A stretch of DNA of 64,000 nucleotides from CAITJF01 sp032654645 (GTDB lineage: Bacteria > Pseudomonadota > Gammaproteobacteria > Burkholderiales > Gallionellaceae), in assembly GCA_032654645.1 (NCBI GenBank), contig JAULAW010000003.1, positions 372,001 through 436,000 on the forward strand, written 5' to 3'. Positions within the stretch are counted from its first letter, which is position 1; each line of letters opens with the position of its first letter. Positions 6,408 to 14,976 of the stretch are shown here, piece after piece. Made by a program: the position numbers and the translations under genes. The notes under the pieces were generated by a model that did no database searches, was not told the DNA's origin, and worked only from the letters and a program-made list of their open reading frames with translations.

Positions 6408-7556
6408 ATGATGAAATTTTATACAGGTTTTTCAGGGCGCAATCCGTTGGCTTGGTTGTTGTGTTTTGTGGTGTTGGGGCTGGCAGCTTGCGCGCAGGTG
6501 CATGAAGCGGGGGGATATAAGTCAAAGCGGGCGCTGGTATATCCGCCTGCACCCGATGAACCGCGCTTTATTTTTGAGCGGATGTTACGCGGCAGCGCCG
6601 ACGTGGAACCTGAAGAGCAGGACTCCGCTACGAAGCGGCTGTTGTTGGGGGATCAGAACCTCGGCAGCAAGGGGCTTGCGAAACCTTACGCCGTTGATGT
6701 GCATCACGGCCGCATCTTCGTATCAGATACGGTTGCACGATCAGTCAAGGTATTTGACATGCCGGAAGGCCGCTATTTCACAATCGGCAATGATCCTTCA
6801 CTCAAAAAAGGTGAAGGGCTTACCAAGCCGATCGGGATATCTGTGGACGGTTCCGGCAACATCTATGTTGCCGACGTTACGCCGAAGTACATCATGGTAT
6901 ATGACCGCGAAGGCAAGTTTCTGCGCAAGTTCGGTGGGCCGGATTTTTTTGACCGCATGACGAGCGTCACCGTCGATAAAAAAGGTGAGCGAGTCTACGC
7001 CGTTGATATTGGTGGCGTCACATCCGAGAATCACCGGGTGCGCGTATTTGATGCGCAGACGGGCAAGCACCTTTTCGATTTCGGCAAACGCGGTAGCGGC
7101 GATGGCGAGTTCAACCTGCCGAGAGACGTGGCCATAGGCAAAGACAATAAATTGTACGTTGTTGACGGCGGCAACTTTCGCATCCAGGTTTTTGATAGTG
7201 AAGGAAAGTTTCTGCAAACTTTTGGGTCTATCGGCAAGCAACTGGGTAGCTTTGGCCGCCCCAAGGAAGCGGCCACCGATCGGGATGGCAATCTATATGT
7301 GATTGACGCGGCGTTCGGTAATTTTCAGATTTTCAACCCGCAAGGCGAATTGCTGATGTATATTGGCGAGCGTGCCACCGATAACGGGCCGGGACTCTAC
7401 GATTTGCCGTCGGGCATCGCTGTGGACGAGGATGGGCGCATCTACGTTGTGGATCAAATGTTCAAAAAAGTGGACATTTTCCGGCCTTATAAGTTGGGTG
7501 AGTTCGAAGGTTATCTTGGCCAAAGACCAGCAACAGCCGGCCCAGCAAAAAAATAA
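6408..7556 (+). CDS. NHL-repeat lipoprotein (six-bladed beta-propeller)
   Basis: 382 residues. An N-terminal lipoprotein signal ends in LAAC (Cys about residue 28), so the mature protein should be lipid-anchored at the periplasmic face of a membrane. It then has six or so NHL blades with the recurring pattern LTKPIGISVDGSGNIYVADV and FNLPRDVAIGKDNKLYVVDG. Such propellers bind proteins or ligands and have no fixed enzymatic role. A Shine-Dalgarno AGAGG precedes ATG 6408. It lies directly upstream of an oxidase cluster on the same strand, but an intergenic region of about 330 bases with an FNR box separates them, so it is probably its own transcript. A link to respiration is suggested by position only. 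Confidence 0.88.
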   Translation: MMKFYTGFSGRNPLAWLLCFVVLGLAACAQVHEAGGYKSKRALVYPPAPDEPRFIFERMLRGSADVEPEEQDSATKRLLLGDQNLGSKGLAKPYAVDVHHGRIFVSDTVARSVKVFDMPEGRYFTIGNDPSLKKGEGLTKPIGISVDGSGNIYVADVTPKYIMVYDREGKFLRKFGGPDFFDRMTSVTVDKKGERVYAVDIGGVTSENHRVRVFDAQTGKHLFDFGKRGSGDGEFNLPRDVAIGKDNKLYVVDGGNFRIQVFDSEGKFLQTFGSIGKQLGSFGRPKEAATDRDGNLYVIDAAFGNFQIFNPQGELLMYIGERATDNGPGLYDLPSGIAVDEDGRIYVVDQMFKKVDIFRPYKLGEFEGYLGQRPATAGPAKK

Positions 7557-7780
7557 GGCACATCTCTAAGAATATGTGTCAGAAGACAAGCCGTGTCCCA
7601 TCACGAAGCTCCGAGGATTGCTGCGTGCCGAGACCATTTGCCAGGGCTGGAAATTGGCTACATAAATATGCTTGCAAAGGTTGGCGAGAAGAAGAGTTTT
7701 CGTTTCGCGGCGTACGCGCTTAAGTAATGATGACTATCTCCAAGAAAGTTCCGGCTCAGGACGCTCCATTTTTATGAAGT

Positions 7781-7794
7781 TTGATATACATCAA
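7781..7794. promoter_or_regulatory. FNR/DNR-type binding site before the oxidase cluster
   Basis: TTGATATACATCAA is a perfect match to the FNR-family consensus TTGAT-N4-ATCAA. It lies 98 bases before the first small gene of the cluster (7892). The surrounding 7557-7891 has no gene. An FNR-type regulator is encoded at 20110. Control by this or by an NO-responsive CRP/FNR relative is likely; the sequence alone cannot tell which. Confidence 0.8.
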
Positions 7795-7891
7795 AGAAAC
7801 TTTGCTCTCAGGCAACGAAAATTACCACTAGTAATGTTGTACTTGAAATGTACCTACTGCCAATAATTCTGAAACCCGGGGAGATGACTGA

Positions 7892-8035
7892 ATGGAAGCA
7901 ACAAAACAAGGCGGGATAGAAACGGCAGCAGTTGGGCAAAGAACGCGGATGTCCAGTTGGCGCATGAGTTTCATAGGCGGGGCGGTTTTCGCATCTTTTT
8001 ATATAGTTTGGGGTATCGTCAGAGTAATTTCGTAG
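7892..8035 (+). CDS. Small membrane protein, 47 residues
   Basis: The frame MEATKQGGIETAAVGQRTRM continues into one transmembrane helix (SFIGGAVFASFYIVWGIVRV). ATG 7892 has a GGGGAG Shine-Dalgarno sequence eight bases upstream. It is the first gene after the FNR box and begins the oxidase cluster. The single-helix layout recalls the tiny accessory subunits of heme-copper oxidases such as CcoQ, but there is no sequence match I recognise, so a role as small subunit is inference from position and topology. Confidence 0.65.
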   Translation: MEATKQGGIETAAVGQRTRMSSWRMSFIGGAVFASFYIVWGIVRVIS

Positions 8036-8088
8036 CTGAAATTTGAGTTATTTCTTTATTGTTTTAGTTTCGTGCCAGGGAGGCCATT

Positions 8089-8238
8089 ATGTCAAATGAT
8101 ACAAGCTTTAGACCAACTGTCTTGCAACGCATCCTCGATGATATCAACTTTGTATTTCTGTTGGGGTTGGTAGTGCCGACGGTGTTTTACACGCTGTGGG
8201 GAGTCATGGAAGTCGTCACTATTCCACTGGCCAAGTGA
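8089..8238 (+). CDS. Small membrane protein, 49 residues
   Basis: From ATG 8089, with GGGAGG at proper spacing upstream, the frame gives a short soluble N-terminus (MSNDTSFRPTVLQRILDDIN) and one helix (FVFLLGLVVPTVFYTLWGVM). It lies between the 47-residue protein and the CuA subunit. A small oxidase subunit or assembly factor is the natural guess; no family is recognised. Confidence 0.65.
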   Translation: MSNDTSFRPTVLQRILDDINFVFLLGLVVPTVFYTLWGVMEVVTIPLAK

Positions 8239-8294
8239 CCGCATTCGCACCGGAATTTATTTTAATTTTCAATTTTTTTTAAGAGGGGGCTTCA

Positions 8295-8840
8295 ATGGGT
8301 TATTCATTTACAGCACCAGCAAAGAACTGGGCGACCGAGCCGATCGAACGCACCGAAATTCTGTGGATCACCATCGCAGGGTTGTGGTGCCTTTTTATGT
8401 TTGGCTGGATGATCGCCTGGCACTGGATCGGCAACCAGAACATGTCCAACGAAGCGTATAAGACCTCTACTGAGGCCTACGCCAAAAAAACCGAGGATTT
8501 CACCGCGAAATACACCGTGCGCCAGGATGCAAGCGATCCCAGCTTGCCGGTGGTGGCTCCGCCTCCCGGCAGCGATGTTTATCTGGCTGCGAGCCGTTGG
8601 CAGTGGCGCCCCGTAGTGGAGCTTCAAAAAGGCAAAACCTACCGCATACATATTTCGTCGCTGGATTGGGCTCATGGTTTTTCCCTGCAGCCGGAAAATA
8701 TCAATTTCCAGGCTTATCCCGGTTACGAGCAAGTGGTGACCATGACGCCAAACAAGTCCGGCACATTCGGCATCGTGTGTAATGAATATTGCGGCATCGG
8801 CCACCACGCCATGCTCGGCAGAATTTACGTTAAGGAGTAG
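8295..8840 (+). CDS. CuA-containing oxidase subunit II (sNOR NorS-like)
   Basis: 181 residues: one N-terminal transmembrane helix (about residues 21-43) and a periplasmic cupredoxin domain. The CuA ligands are all visible: His in SSLDWAHGF, and CNEYCGIGHHAM with both Cys, the Glu, the His and the Met. This subunit takes electrons from a soluble cytochrome c and passes them to the heme subunit. With only one helix and short length it resembles subunit II of B-type oxidases and NorS of the CuA-type NO reductase (sNOR) in ammonia oxidisers. The catalytic subunit follows after 3 bases. Confidence 0.88.
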   Translation: MGYSFTAPAKNWATEPIERTEILWITIAGLWCLFMFGWMIAWHWIGNQNMSNEAYKTSTEAYAKKTEDFTAKYTVRQDASDPSLPVVAPPPGSDVYLAASRWQWRPVVELQKGKTYRIHISSLDWAHGFSLQPENINFQAYPGYEQVVTMTPNKSGTFGIVCNEYCGIGHHAMLGRIYVKE

Positions 8841-8843
8841 GAA

Positions 8844-10541
8844 ATGGCTATAACAACCGCACAATCTCCCTTTCGCATAGACCCGCTGACCGGTCTGCGC
8901 ATTGACCTGACCGCCCAAGCCCTGGTGAAAACCAATGCGGTTCTCGCCGTCGTGTTCCTGCTGGTCGGCGGAATCGCCGGCTTGCTGGTCGCCTTGACGC
9001 GCTGGCCGGCGGTGCATTTGCTACCCGCCGACCTGTTCTACATGGCGCTTACCGCGCACGGCATTGTCGCTCTTATGGTATGGATCATCTTTTTTGAAAT
9101 GGCGGTGCTGTATTTTGTAGCCTCGACCATACTTAACTGCCGGTTGGCGGCACCAAAAATGGCCTGGACGCAGGTTGTGCTGATGACCGTAGGCGCGGCC
9201 ATAACCGCCGTTGCGATCCTGCAAGGCGATTCCAGCGTCATGATGACGTCTTATGTGCCGATGAACGCCGCCCCGCATTTTTACCTGGGCTTGATCTTGT
9301 TTGCGGTGGGTGCGTTAATCGGTTGCGGCGTATTCTGGGGCACACTGGTTATTGCGGCGGAGGAAAAAACCTACGAAGGCTCGTTGCCGCTGACGGTATA
9401 TGGCTGCATGATCGCCACGGTGATCGCGGTTTTCACCATCGCCTCGGGCGCCATTATCCTGATCCCGACGTTCCTGTGGTCGCTGGGCCTGATCAAGACC
9501 ATAGACCCGATGATGTATCGCGTGATCTGGTGGGCATTCGGGCACTCGTCGCAGCAAATCAACGTGACCGCCCATATTACGATTTGGTACACGGTCGCCG
9601 GGCTGGCGTTCGGCGCCAAGCCGATGTCGGAAAAAGTGAGCCGCACCGCCTTCCTGTTGTACATCCTGTTCCTGCAATTGGGTTCGGTGCACCACTTGCT
9701 GTCTGACCCTGGGTTGAGTTCGGCATGGAAAATTTTCAACACCAGCTACATGATGTACCTGGCGGTGTTGGCCAGCTTGATTCACGGCCTGACCGTACCC
9801 GGTTCGATCGAGGTGGCGCAGCGCAGGAGCGGGCTGAACAACGGCCTGTTCGAATGGTTGCGTAAGTGTCCGTGGGGCAATCCGGTATTTGCCTGCACGA
9901 TCCTGTCGATCATTATTTTCGGTTTCATCGGCGGGATTACCGGGGTGGTGATGAGCGTGGAGCAAGTCAACATGATCATCCACAACACCATCTACGTACC
10001 GGGGCATTTCCACGGTACGGTGGCGGGCGGCACCACGCTGGCATTCATGGGCCTGACCTACTATCTGATTCCGGTGCTGTTCCAGCGTCAACTCATCATG
10101 AAGCCGCTGGCAGCATTGCAGCCTTGGCTGTTCGGCATCGGGATTTCGATATTCGCGGTTGCCCTGATGGGTGCGGGAACCTTGGGTGTGCCGCGCCGCC
10201 ATTGGGATATCACGTTTGCCGGTCAAGCGCTGGGCTTTGAATGGCCCGGTATGGCGCAAATGATGATGGCCATAGGCGAAATCGGTGGTGTCTTGTCGGT
10301 GGTGGGTGGGGCGCTCTTCTGCGTAATCGTGGTGGGTTCCATCTTGGCGGGCGAGCCGGTTCCAGCGAATGCCAAGAATATTGTGGCGCCTCCTGCAGAT
10401 GCGGGCGGGCACAAGGAAATCGGTATGGGTGGCTTCGAAGCACCGGGTACCTTTGTCCTGGCATTGGTATTGATGGCAACACTCATACTGTACTACTTCG
10501 TCAACTTCAAGTATTTGTCCACCATCTGGACGTTGACTTGA
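8844..10541 (+). CDS. Heme-copper oxidase subunit I without the cross-linked Tyr (CuA-type NO reductase NorY-like)
   Basis: 565 residues with 12 or more helices. Metal ligands: His72 (TAHG, low-spin heme), His234 (CuB), His283-His284 (GSVHHLL, CuB), and His388/His390 (PGHFH, hemes). At the position of the His-Tyr cross-link, oxidases have H-P-x-V-Y; here it is H-S-S-Q-Q, with Gln238 in place of Tyr. Loss of that Tyr is a mark of NO reductases of this superfamily. With the CuA subunit before it and SenC after it, the set matches norS-norY-senC of ammonia oxidisers. The likely reaction is 2 NO to N2O in the cytoplasmic membrane; an unusual O2 reductase is the alternative. A strong AAGGAG precedes ATG 8844. 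Confidence 0.85.
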   Translation: MAITTAQSPFRIDPLTGLRIDLTAQALVKTNAVLAVVFLLVGGIAGLLVALTRWPAVHLLPADLFYMALTAHGIVALMVWIIFFEMAVLYFVASTILNCRLAAPKMAWTQVVLMTVGAAITAVAILQGDSSVMMTSYVPMNAAPHFYLGLILFAVGALIGCGVFWGTLVIAAEEKTYEGSLPLTVYGCMIATVIAVFTIASGAIILIPTFLWSLGLIKTIDPMMYRVIWWAFGHSSQQINVTAHITIWYTVAGLAFGAKPMSEKVSRTAFLLYILFLQLGSVHHLLSDPGLSSAWKIFNTSYMMYLAVLASLIHGLTVPGSIEVAQRRSGLNNGLFEWLRKCPWGNPVFACTILSIIIFGFIGGITGVVMSVEQVNMIIHNTIYVPGHFHGTVAGGTTLAFMGLTYYLIPVLFQRQLIMKPLAALQPWLFGIGISIFAVALMGAGTLGVPRRHWDITFAGQALGFEWPGMAQMMMAIGEIGGVLSVVGGALFCVIVVGSILAGEPVPANAKNIVAPPADAGGHKEIGMGGFEAPGTFVLALVLMATLILYYFVNFKYLSTIWTLT

Positions 10542-10566
10542 TGGGGGCAAGTTGACCTAAGGCGTG

Positions 10567-10599
10567 CCAAAACGGTGGGGGCTTCCCCCGCCGTTTTGG
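10567..10599 (+). terminator. Strong hairpin between subunit I and ctaB
   Basis: CCAAAACGG T GGGGG pairs with CCCCC G CCGTTTTGG around a CTT loop, giving a 15-bp stem with one G-T pair. No T-run follows, so it may act as an mRNA stabiliser or partial attenuator that sets a higher level of the oxidase subunits relative to ctaB and later genes. Confidence 0.5.
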
Positions 10600-10653
10600 A
10601 GTTAAAGGCACAGGGTGTGGATATTCCGCGCCCAACCACTTGGGGTTTTGTAT

Positions 10654-11511
10654 ATGGGAACAGCTATTAAACAAGTTACCGATTTGTTCAAGCTGAGAAT
10701 CGGTATCGTCATCAGTTTCACTGCACTGGCGGGTGTGGTGGTAACGCCGGGTTCGTTGGCGGGCTGGAAAATTGCACTGTTAGGGCTTGCGGTGTTGATT
10801 TCTTCAGCAAGCGCGGGCGCATTCAATCAATACGTTGAGCGAGACATAGACGTGCTCATGGCGCGCACCCGCAAGCGCCCCTTTGTCACCGGCACGCTGA
10901 AACATGGGCCATTCTGGCTGTGTGTGATTCTCGTCATGCTGGCGAGTTCGGTGTCGGCGGCGGCAGTAGCGCTTAATTCTGTTTCTGCCTTGTTCGTATT
11001 TCTTGGGGCGTTTTTCTATGCGGTGGTTTACACAGTATGGTTGAAGCGCCGTACCTGGATGAACATCGTAATCGGAGGGCTGGCAGGCAGTTTTGCAGTG
11101 CTGGCCGGAGCTGCTGCGGTCAATCCGCATCTTAGCTCGCAAGCGCTGATTCTGGCGGCAATTTTGTTTTTATGGACACCGCCGCATTTCTGGAGCCTGG
11201 CGATCGCCTATCACAAGGATTACGATGCCGCGAAAGTTCCCATGCTGCCGGTGGTGGTGGGTGACGAACGCGCTGCCCGCATTATTTTTGGCAGCACCGT
11301 GCTGTTGGTGGCGACTTCGCTGATGCCGGTATTTTACGGCATGGGCTGGGTTTACTTCATCGGCGCGGCGAGCGGCGGTGCGTATTTTCTGTTGAAAAGC
11401 TTTCAATTGGCGCGCGCTCCCAGCCGTTCAACGGCGATGTCGTGCTTCTTTGCTTCACTTTTGCAATTGAGTTTGCTGCTGACCGCAGCGATGATAGACG
11501 CGTCTTTGTAA
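10654..11511 (+). CDS. ctaB: Protoheme IX farnesyltransferase (heme O synthase)
   Basis: A UbiA-family membrane prenyltransferase of 285 residues. NQYVERDIDVLMARTRKRP contains the N-x3-D-x3-D site that binds Mg and farnesyl diphosphate. It converts heme b to heme O, the first step to heme A. CtaA for the next step is encoded on the other strand at 18032. ATG 10654 (MGTAIKQVTDLFKLRI) matches the usual family start; a GTG at 10615 would add 13 residues without homology. Its presence in the cluster means at least one oxidase in this cell uses heme O or A, although NO reductases normally carry heme b. Confidence 0.93.
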   Translation: MGTAIKQVTDLFKLRIGIVISFTALAGVVVTPGSLAGWKIALLGLAVLISSASAGAFNQYVERDIDVLMARTRKRPFVTGTLKHGPFWLCVILVMLASSVSAAAVALNSVSALFVFLGAFFYAVVYTVWLKRRTWMNIVIGGLAGSFAVLAGAAAVNPHLSSQALILAAILFLWTPPHFWSLAIAYHKDYDAAKVPMLPVVVGDERAARIIFGSTVLLVATSLMPVFYGMGWVYFIGAASGGAYFLLKSFQLARAPSRSTAMSCFFASLLQLSLLLTAAMIDASL

Positions 11512-11519
11512 TTTCGCCG

Positions 11520-12368
11520 ATGCGCTTGTTGTTGCTGTTGGGCCTGTTGGGGATGGCGGGAACTTCGTTTGCCTCCGAGGGAAACGTTCATCCCGCAGCA
11601 CCCGTCAAGTTCGATCAAAAATCCGCATTACAAATCAGTCAAAGTGTAGTCGGCCAGCAGGTGGCCGACTATGCCTTGCTTGACCGTAACGGCCAGCCAG
11701 TCAGGCTTTCCAGTTATCGCGGCAAGCCAGTGCTGGTGAGCTTTATTTACACCGGCTGCGCGGAAGTATGTCCTGCCACCACACAGTTTCTTGCCAAGGC
11801 AGTTAAATACATGCAGGCGGCGCTTGGCGCCGACAGCTTCCAGGTGTTGACCGTCGGCTTCAATGCGCCTTGGGATTCGCCGCAGGCGATGCGCGATTTT
11901 GCTTCACGGCAAAACATCAAGTTGCCGCACTGGGAGTTTTTGAGTGCAGATGCGGCAACCATGCAAAATTTCACGCGAGACCTTGGGTTCAGTTATGCCT
12001 ATTCGGTCGCTGGCTTCGATCATATTTCCCAACTCACCTTGCTTGACCAGGAAGGCAAGGTTTACAGCCAAATATATGGCGACAACTTCGAGTTGCCCCG
12101 GATGGGTGAGCCGTTAAAAAAACTGGTGGGCAATGTACAAACCCAGTATCCCGGCTGGGAAGGTTTGAGCAACCGTATACGCTTGTTTTGCACTATTTAC
12201 GATCCTAAAACAGGAACCTATACCACCGATTACTCGTTTTTTGTCAGCATGCTCATCAGTGCAGTGATGATATATTTCCTTGCTGCCTGGATTATCCGCG
12301 AGTGGCGACGTGTACTGCGCCGCAAACCTCCTAACACCAGCGAGGCGGTTGAAATAAAACCATCTTAG
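11520..12368 (+). CDS. SCO1/SenC copper chaperone with a C-terminal membrane anchor
   Basis: 282 residues from ATG 11520: signal peptide (MRLLLLLGLLGMAGTSFA), then a thioredoxin-like SCO domain with CAEVCPAT as the CxxxC copper site and a later conserved His (FDHISQ). SCO proteins deliver copper to CuA. The domain is followed by a C-terminal transmembrane helix near residues 243-263 and a basic tail, so the protein is anchored at its C-terminus rather than only by the leader. It lies 9 bases after ctaB. SenC next to the NorS/NorY pair repeats the gene order of the CuA-type NO reductase locus in ammonia oxidisers. Confidence 0.88.
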   Translation: MRLLLLLGLLGMAGTSFASEGNVHPAAPVKFDQKSALQISQSVVGQQVADYALLDRNGQPVRLSSYRGKPVLVSFIYTGCAEVCPATTQFLAKAVKYMQAALGADSFQVLTVGFNAPWDSPQAMRDFASRQNIKLPHWEFLSADAATMQNFTRDLGFSYAYSVAGFDHISQLTLLDQEGKVYSQIYGDNFELPRMGEPLKKLVGNVQTQYPGWEGLSNRIRLFCTIYDPKTGTYTTDYSFFVSMLISAVMIYFLAAWIIREWRRVLRRKPPNTSEAVEIKPS

Positions 12369-12535
12369 TCATGCTTGCGCACCGTTCTGAGTTCATGCGA
12401 GTTGTGCAATCATAATCGTTCTGATCAATACCATGGTTTGTGCCCGTAAAGTGAAACAAAAATTGCAACCACGAGATTCAACTGTCATAATGTTGATAGG
12501 TGTATTATTGATACATCTTTCATAAAGAGGTGGTC

Positions 12536-14461
12536 ATGATCAGGCTTCTACAGCGCGTTGGACAAGGCTTGTTGCTGCGAGTGGAAAAAGGATTCAATGC
12601 CGTATTCGGTGCAGAGCTGAATCCGATGTACCAACTCGGCGCCATTTTGTTTTTCCTGTTCTGGGTGGTGCTGGGGAGCGGATTTTATCTGTACGCTTTT
12701 TACCGTACCGGGGTAAGCGAGGCGTTTTCATCGGTCGAGAAAATCACCCACGAACAATGGTACTTGGGCGGCATCATGCGCAGCCTGCACCGCTATGCTT
12801 CGGATGGCATGGTGATTGTGGTGCTGGTGCATATGGTGCGCAATTTTGTGAAAAACCGCTTGAGCGGATTTCGCGCATTCTCATGGTTTACCGGCATCGT
12901 GCTTCTGCTGCTGTTGTTTATATCCGGAATCAACGGTTATTGGCTGGTGTGGGACAAGCTCGCGCAATTTGTTGCCGTAGCCACTACGGAATTTCTGGAC
13001 TGGCTGCCGGTTTTCGTCTCCCCCCTTGTGCGCAATTTCCTGACCACGGACAGCGTCAACGACCGTTTCTTTTCATTGCTGTCTTTCATGCATTTGGGCA
13101 TCCCGCTTGCCATGCTGATTTTCGTCATGGTTCACACCCAACGGGTGAGCGGAGCCAAGACACAGCCTTCCAGGCCGCTAGCGATTGGGTGGGGTCTGAC
13201 GCTGCTGGTGCTGGCTATAGTTAAACCGGCCTTGAGCCAGGGCGGCCAGGCTGACCTGAGCACGGCAGCCTCACAAATCAAGCTGGACTGGTTTTTCATG
13301 GCCATCTACCCGTTGATATATGCCTGGTCACCTGGCCAGTTATGGGCGCTGGTCGGTGGTTTCCTGGCCGTTCTCCTTTTTTTGCCGTTGCTAACACGCA
13401 ACAGACGCATGAAGGAAGGTTTCCAGATTGCCACTGCACCGAGCATGCGCACCTTTTCGGCCAAACCGGGCGAGACTGTATTGGAGGCAGCGTTGCGCCA
13501 GGATATTCGTTTACCGCACGTATGCCGCGATGGCGCCTGTGGAACCTGCAAGGGCACCATCCTGCATGGAACAGTGGATTATGGCGTATATCAGGAAGGC
13601 ACATTGAGCGAGCAGGAAAAGCAAGCGGGCAAGGCGCTATTTTGCTGCGCCACCCCGCTTTCCGATCTGGAGATTGAGTATTACGAAAACGAAACGCTGA
13701 AACAGGTACCGGTAAAGCTCATGCAGTGCCGAGTGCATAAAATGGAGCGTGTTACGCCGGAAGTGATGGTGCTGTATTTGAAATTACCGCAGGGTAGCAA
13801 GCTACAATTCTTTGCCGGGCAATATCTCGACATTCTGCTGGAAGATGGAGCGCGCAGAAGCTTTTCGTTTGCCAATGCCCCGAATGATTATGAGTTTATC
13901 CAACTACATATCCGCCTTATTCCGGGAGGCAGGTTCACCACTCACGTGTTCACGCAAATGAAGGAAGGCGACGAACTGAGCTTCGAAGGCCCGCTGGGCA
14001 CTTTCTTCCTGAACGAAGCAAGTGACAAGCCGATAATTTTTGTGGCTGGAGCCACTGGTTTCGCACCCGTAAAAAGCATGCTGGATCACGCTTTTTTCAT
14101 CGGTTCCAAGCGCCGTATGCTGTTGTACTGGGGGGTGAGGATGCGCAGGGATTTGTACATGGCCGATTTGCCGGAGCGCTGGGAACGGGAGCACGACAAT
14201 TTTACCTTTGTTCCGGTGCTGTCCGAACCGGGTTCGGATGCTAACTGGCAGGGACGTACCGGATTGGTACATGAGGCCATTTTGCAGGATTTTCCCGATT
14301 TAAGCGGTTTCCAGATTTACTCCTGTGGCTCGTTGCAAATGGTGCAGGCGGCGCGCCCGGCTTTTCTTGCGCAGGGCTTGCCGGAAAATGCATGTTTCTC
14401 CGATGCATTCCTGTTGACTACACCTAAAATTGTGCAACCCGCCGAGGAGGTGCAGACATGA
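12536..14461 (+). CDS. Cytochrome b - [2Fe-2S] ferredoxin - FAD/NAD(P)H reductase fusion
   Basis: 641 residues with three modules. Residues 1-290: a cytochrome b6-like membrane domain with two His pairs, each 14 residues apart (SLHRY...VHM and MHLG...VHT), binding two hemes b. Residues 295-385: a plant-type [2Fe-2S] domain with Cys330, Cys335, Cys338 and a fourth Cys in LFCCAT. Residues 395-640: a ferredoxin-reductase-like module with FAD motif RRSFSFANAP, NAD-binding GATGFAPVKS and SCGSLQM. The layout predicts electron transfer between membrane hemes (quinone pool or periplasmic donor) and NAD(P)H in the cytoplasm. Direction is unknown. ATG 12536 has an AGAGG upstream. Its stop overlaps the next gene by ATGA. 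Confidence 0.85.
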   Translation: MIRLLQRVGQGLLLRVEKGFNAVFGAELNPMYQLGAILFFLFWVVLGSGFYLYAFYRTGVSEAFSSVEKITHEQWYLGGIMRSLHRYASDGMVIVVLVHMVRNFVKNRLSGFRAFSWFTGIVLLLLLFISGINGYWLVWDKLAQFVAVATTEFLDWLPVFVSPLVRNFLTTDSVNDRFFSLLSFMHLGIPLAMLIFVMVHTQRVSGAKTQPSRPLAIGWGLTLLVLAIVKPALSQGGQADLSTAASQIKLDWFFMAIYPLIYAWSPGQLWALVGGFLAVLLFLPLLTRNRRMKEGFQIATAPSMRTFSAKPGETVLEAALRQDIRLPHVCRDGACGTCKGTILHGTVDYGVYQEGTLSEQEKQAGKALFCCATPLSDLEIEYYENETLKQVPVKLMQCRVHKMERVTPEVMVLYLKLPQGSKLQFFAGQYLDILLEDGARRSFSFANAPNDYEFIQLHIRLIPGGRFTTHVFTQMKEGDELSFEGPLGTFFLNEASDKPIIFVAGATGFAPVKSMLDHAFFIGSKRRMLLYWGVRMRRDLYMADLPERWEREHDNFTFVPVLSEPGSDANWQGRTGLVHEAILQDFPDLSGFQIYSCGSLQMVQAARPAFLAQGLPENACFSDAFLLTTPKIVQPAEEVQT

Positions 14462-14970
14462 GCCAGCCGCTGAAATATATGGGGCAAGGGCTAGCCTACG
14501 CACTGTTCGCCGTGGTGCTGGGATATTTTTCCACTTCGCCTGAGTACACGCACATGCCAGCGGATTACGCGCTGGTCAAGCTGAGCTTCAACCATGCTGC
14601 CCAGCGCAAAAAACCGTGCCACGAACGCACCGATGCGGAAATGGCCAAGTTAGCGCGCAATATGCAGATACGCAAGGACTGCCCGCGTGAGCGTTCCGAT
14701 GTGGTGGTGGAGTTGGAGTTGGATGGCAAGCAGTTGTACCATGTGGTGTTGCCGCCGCCCGGCCTATCGCATGATGGGGCCGCTTCCATATATCGCCGCT
14801 TGCCGGTGCCGGCGGGAACGCATCGTTTCGTGGCGCGCCTGAAAGATAAGTTAGAAGGCGATTTCAACTTTGTGCGCGAGGAAAATATTACTCTTGGCGC
14901 TGGCAAGGTAATGGTGATTGATTTCAAGGCGGACGTACCTGGCGCCCCCGGTTTTATTTTTAAGAATTAG
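14458..14970 (+). CDS. Membrane-anchored periplasmic protein of unknown function
   Basis: 170 residues. One N-terminal helix (GLAYALFAVVLGYFS) followed by a soluble domain, probably periplasmic. It contains two Cys (KKPCHERTD and RKDCPRERS) and a beta-rich C-terminal part. Its start codon overlaps the stop of the cytochrome b fusion (ATGA), and the oxidase-like gene starts 6 bases after its stop, so it is translated as part of the same complex or pathway. I recognise no family. Confidence 0.75.
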   Translation: MSQPLKYMGQGLAYALFAVVLGYFSTSPEYTHMPADYALVKLSFNHAAQRKKPCHERTDAEMAKLARNMQIRKDCPRERSDVVVELELDGKQLYHVVLPPPGLSHDGAASIYRRLPVPAGTHRFVARLKDKLEGDFNFVREENITLGAGKVMVIDFKADVPGAPGFIFKN

Positions 14971-14976
14971 GCTAAC

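Noticed and set aside
7672..7866. 64-codon plus-strand frame between the NHL lipoprotein and the oxidase cluster
   Set aside because: It runs through the FNR box and promoter region, lacks a ribosome binding site, and shows no family feature.
8844..10541. Ordinary cytochrome c oxidase (O2 reductase) as the primary call
   Set aside because: The His-Tyr motif is missing (H-S-S-Q-Q), and gene order matches the CuA-type NO reductase locus; kept only as an alternative.
9315..10550. Long minus-strand frame (411 codons) opposite the oxidase subunit I gene
   Set aside because: It is a shadow of the conserved membrane protein on the plus strand, with His/Arg/Gln-rich composition typical of antisense frames.
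12421..12535. FNR box before the cytochrome b fusion (TGATCA at 12422, TTGATAC at 12509)
   Set aside because: Half-sites only; no TTGAT-N4-ATCAA arrangement is present.
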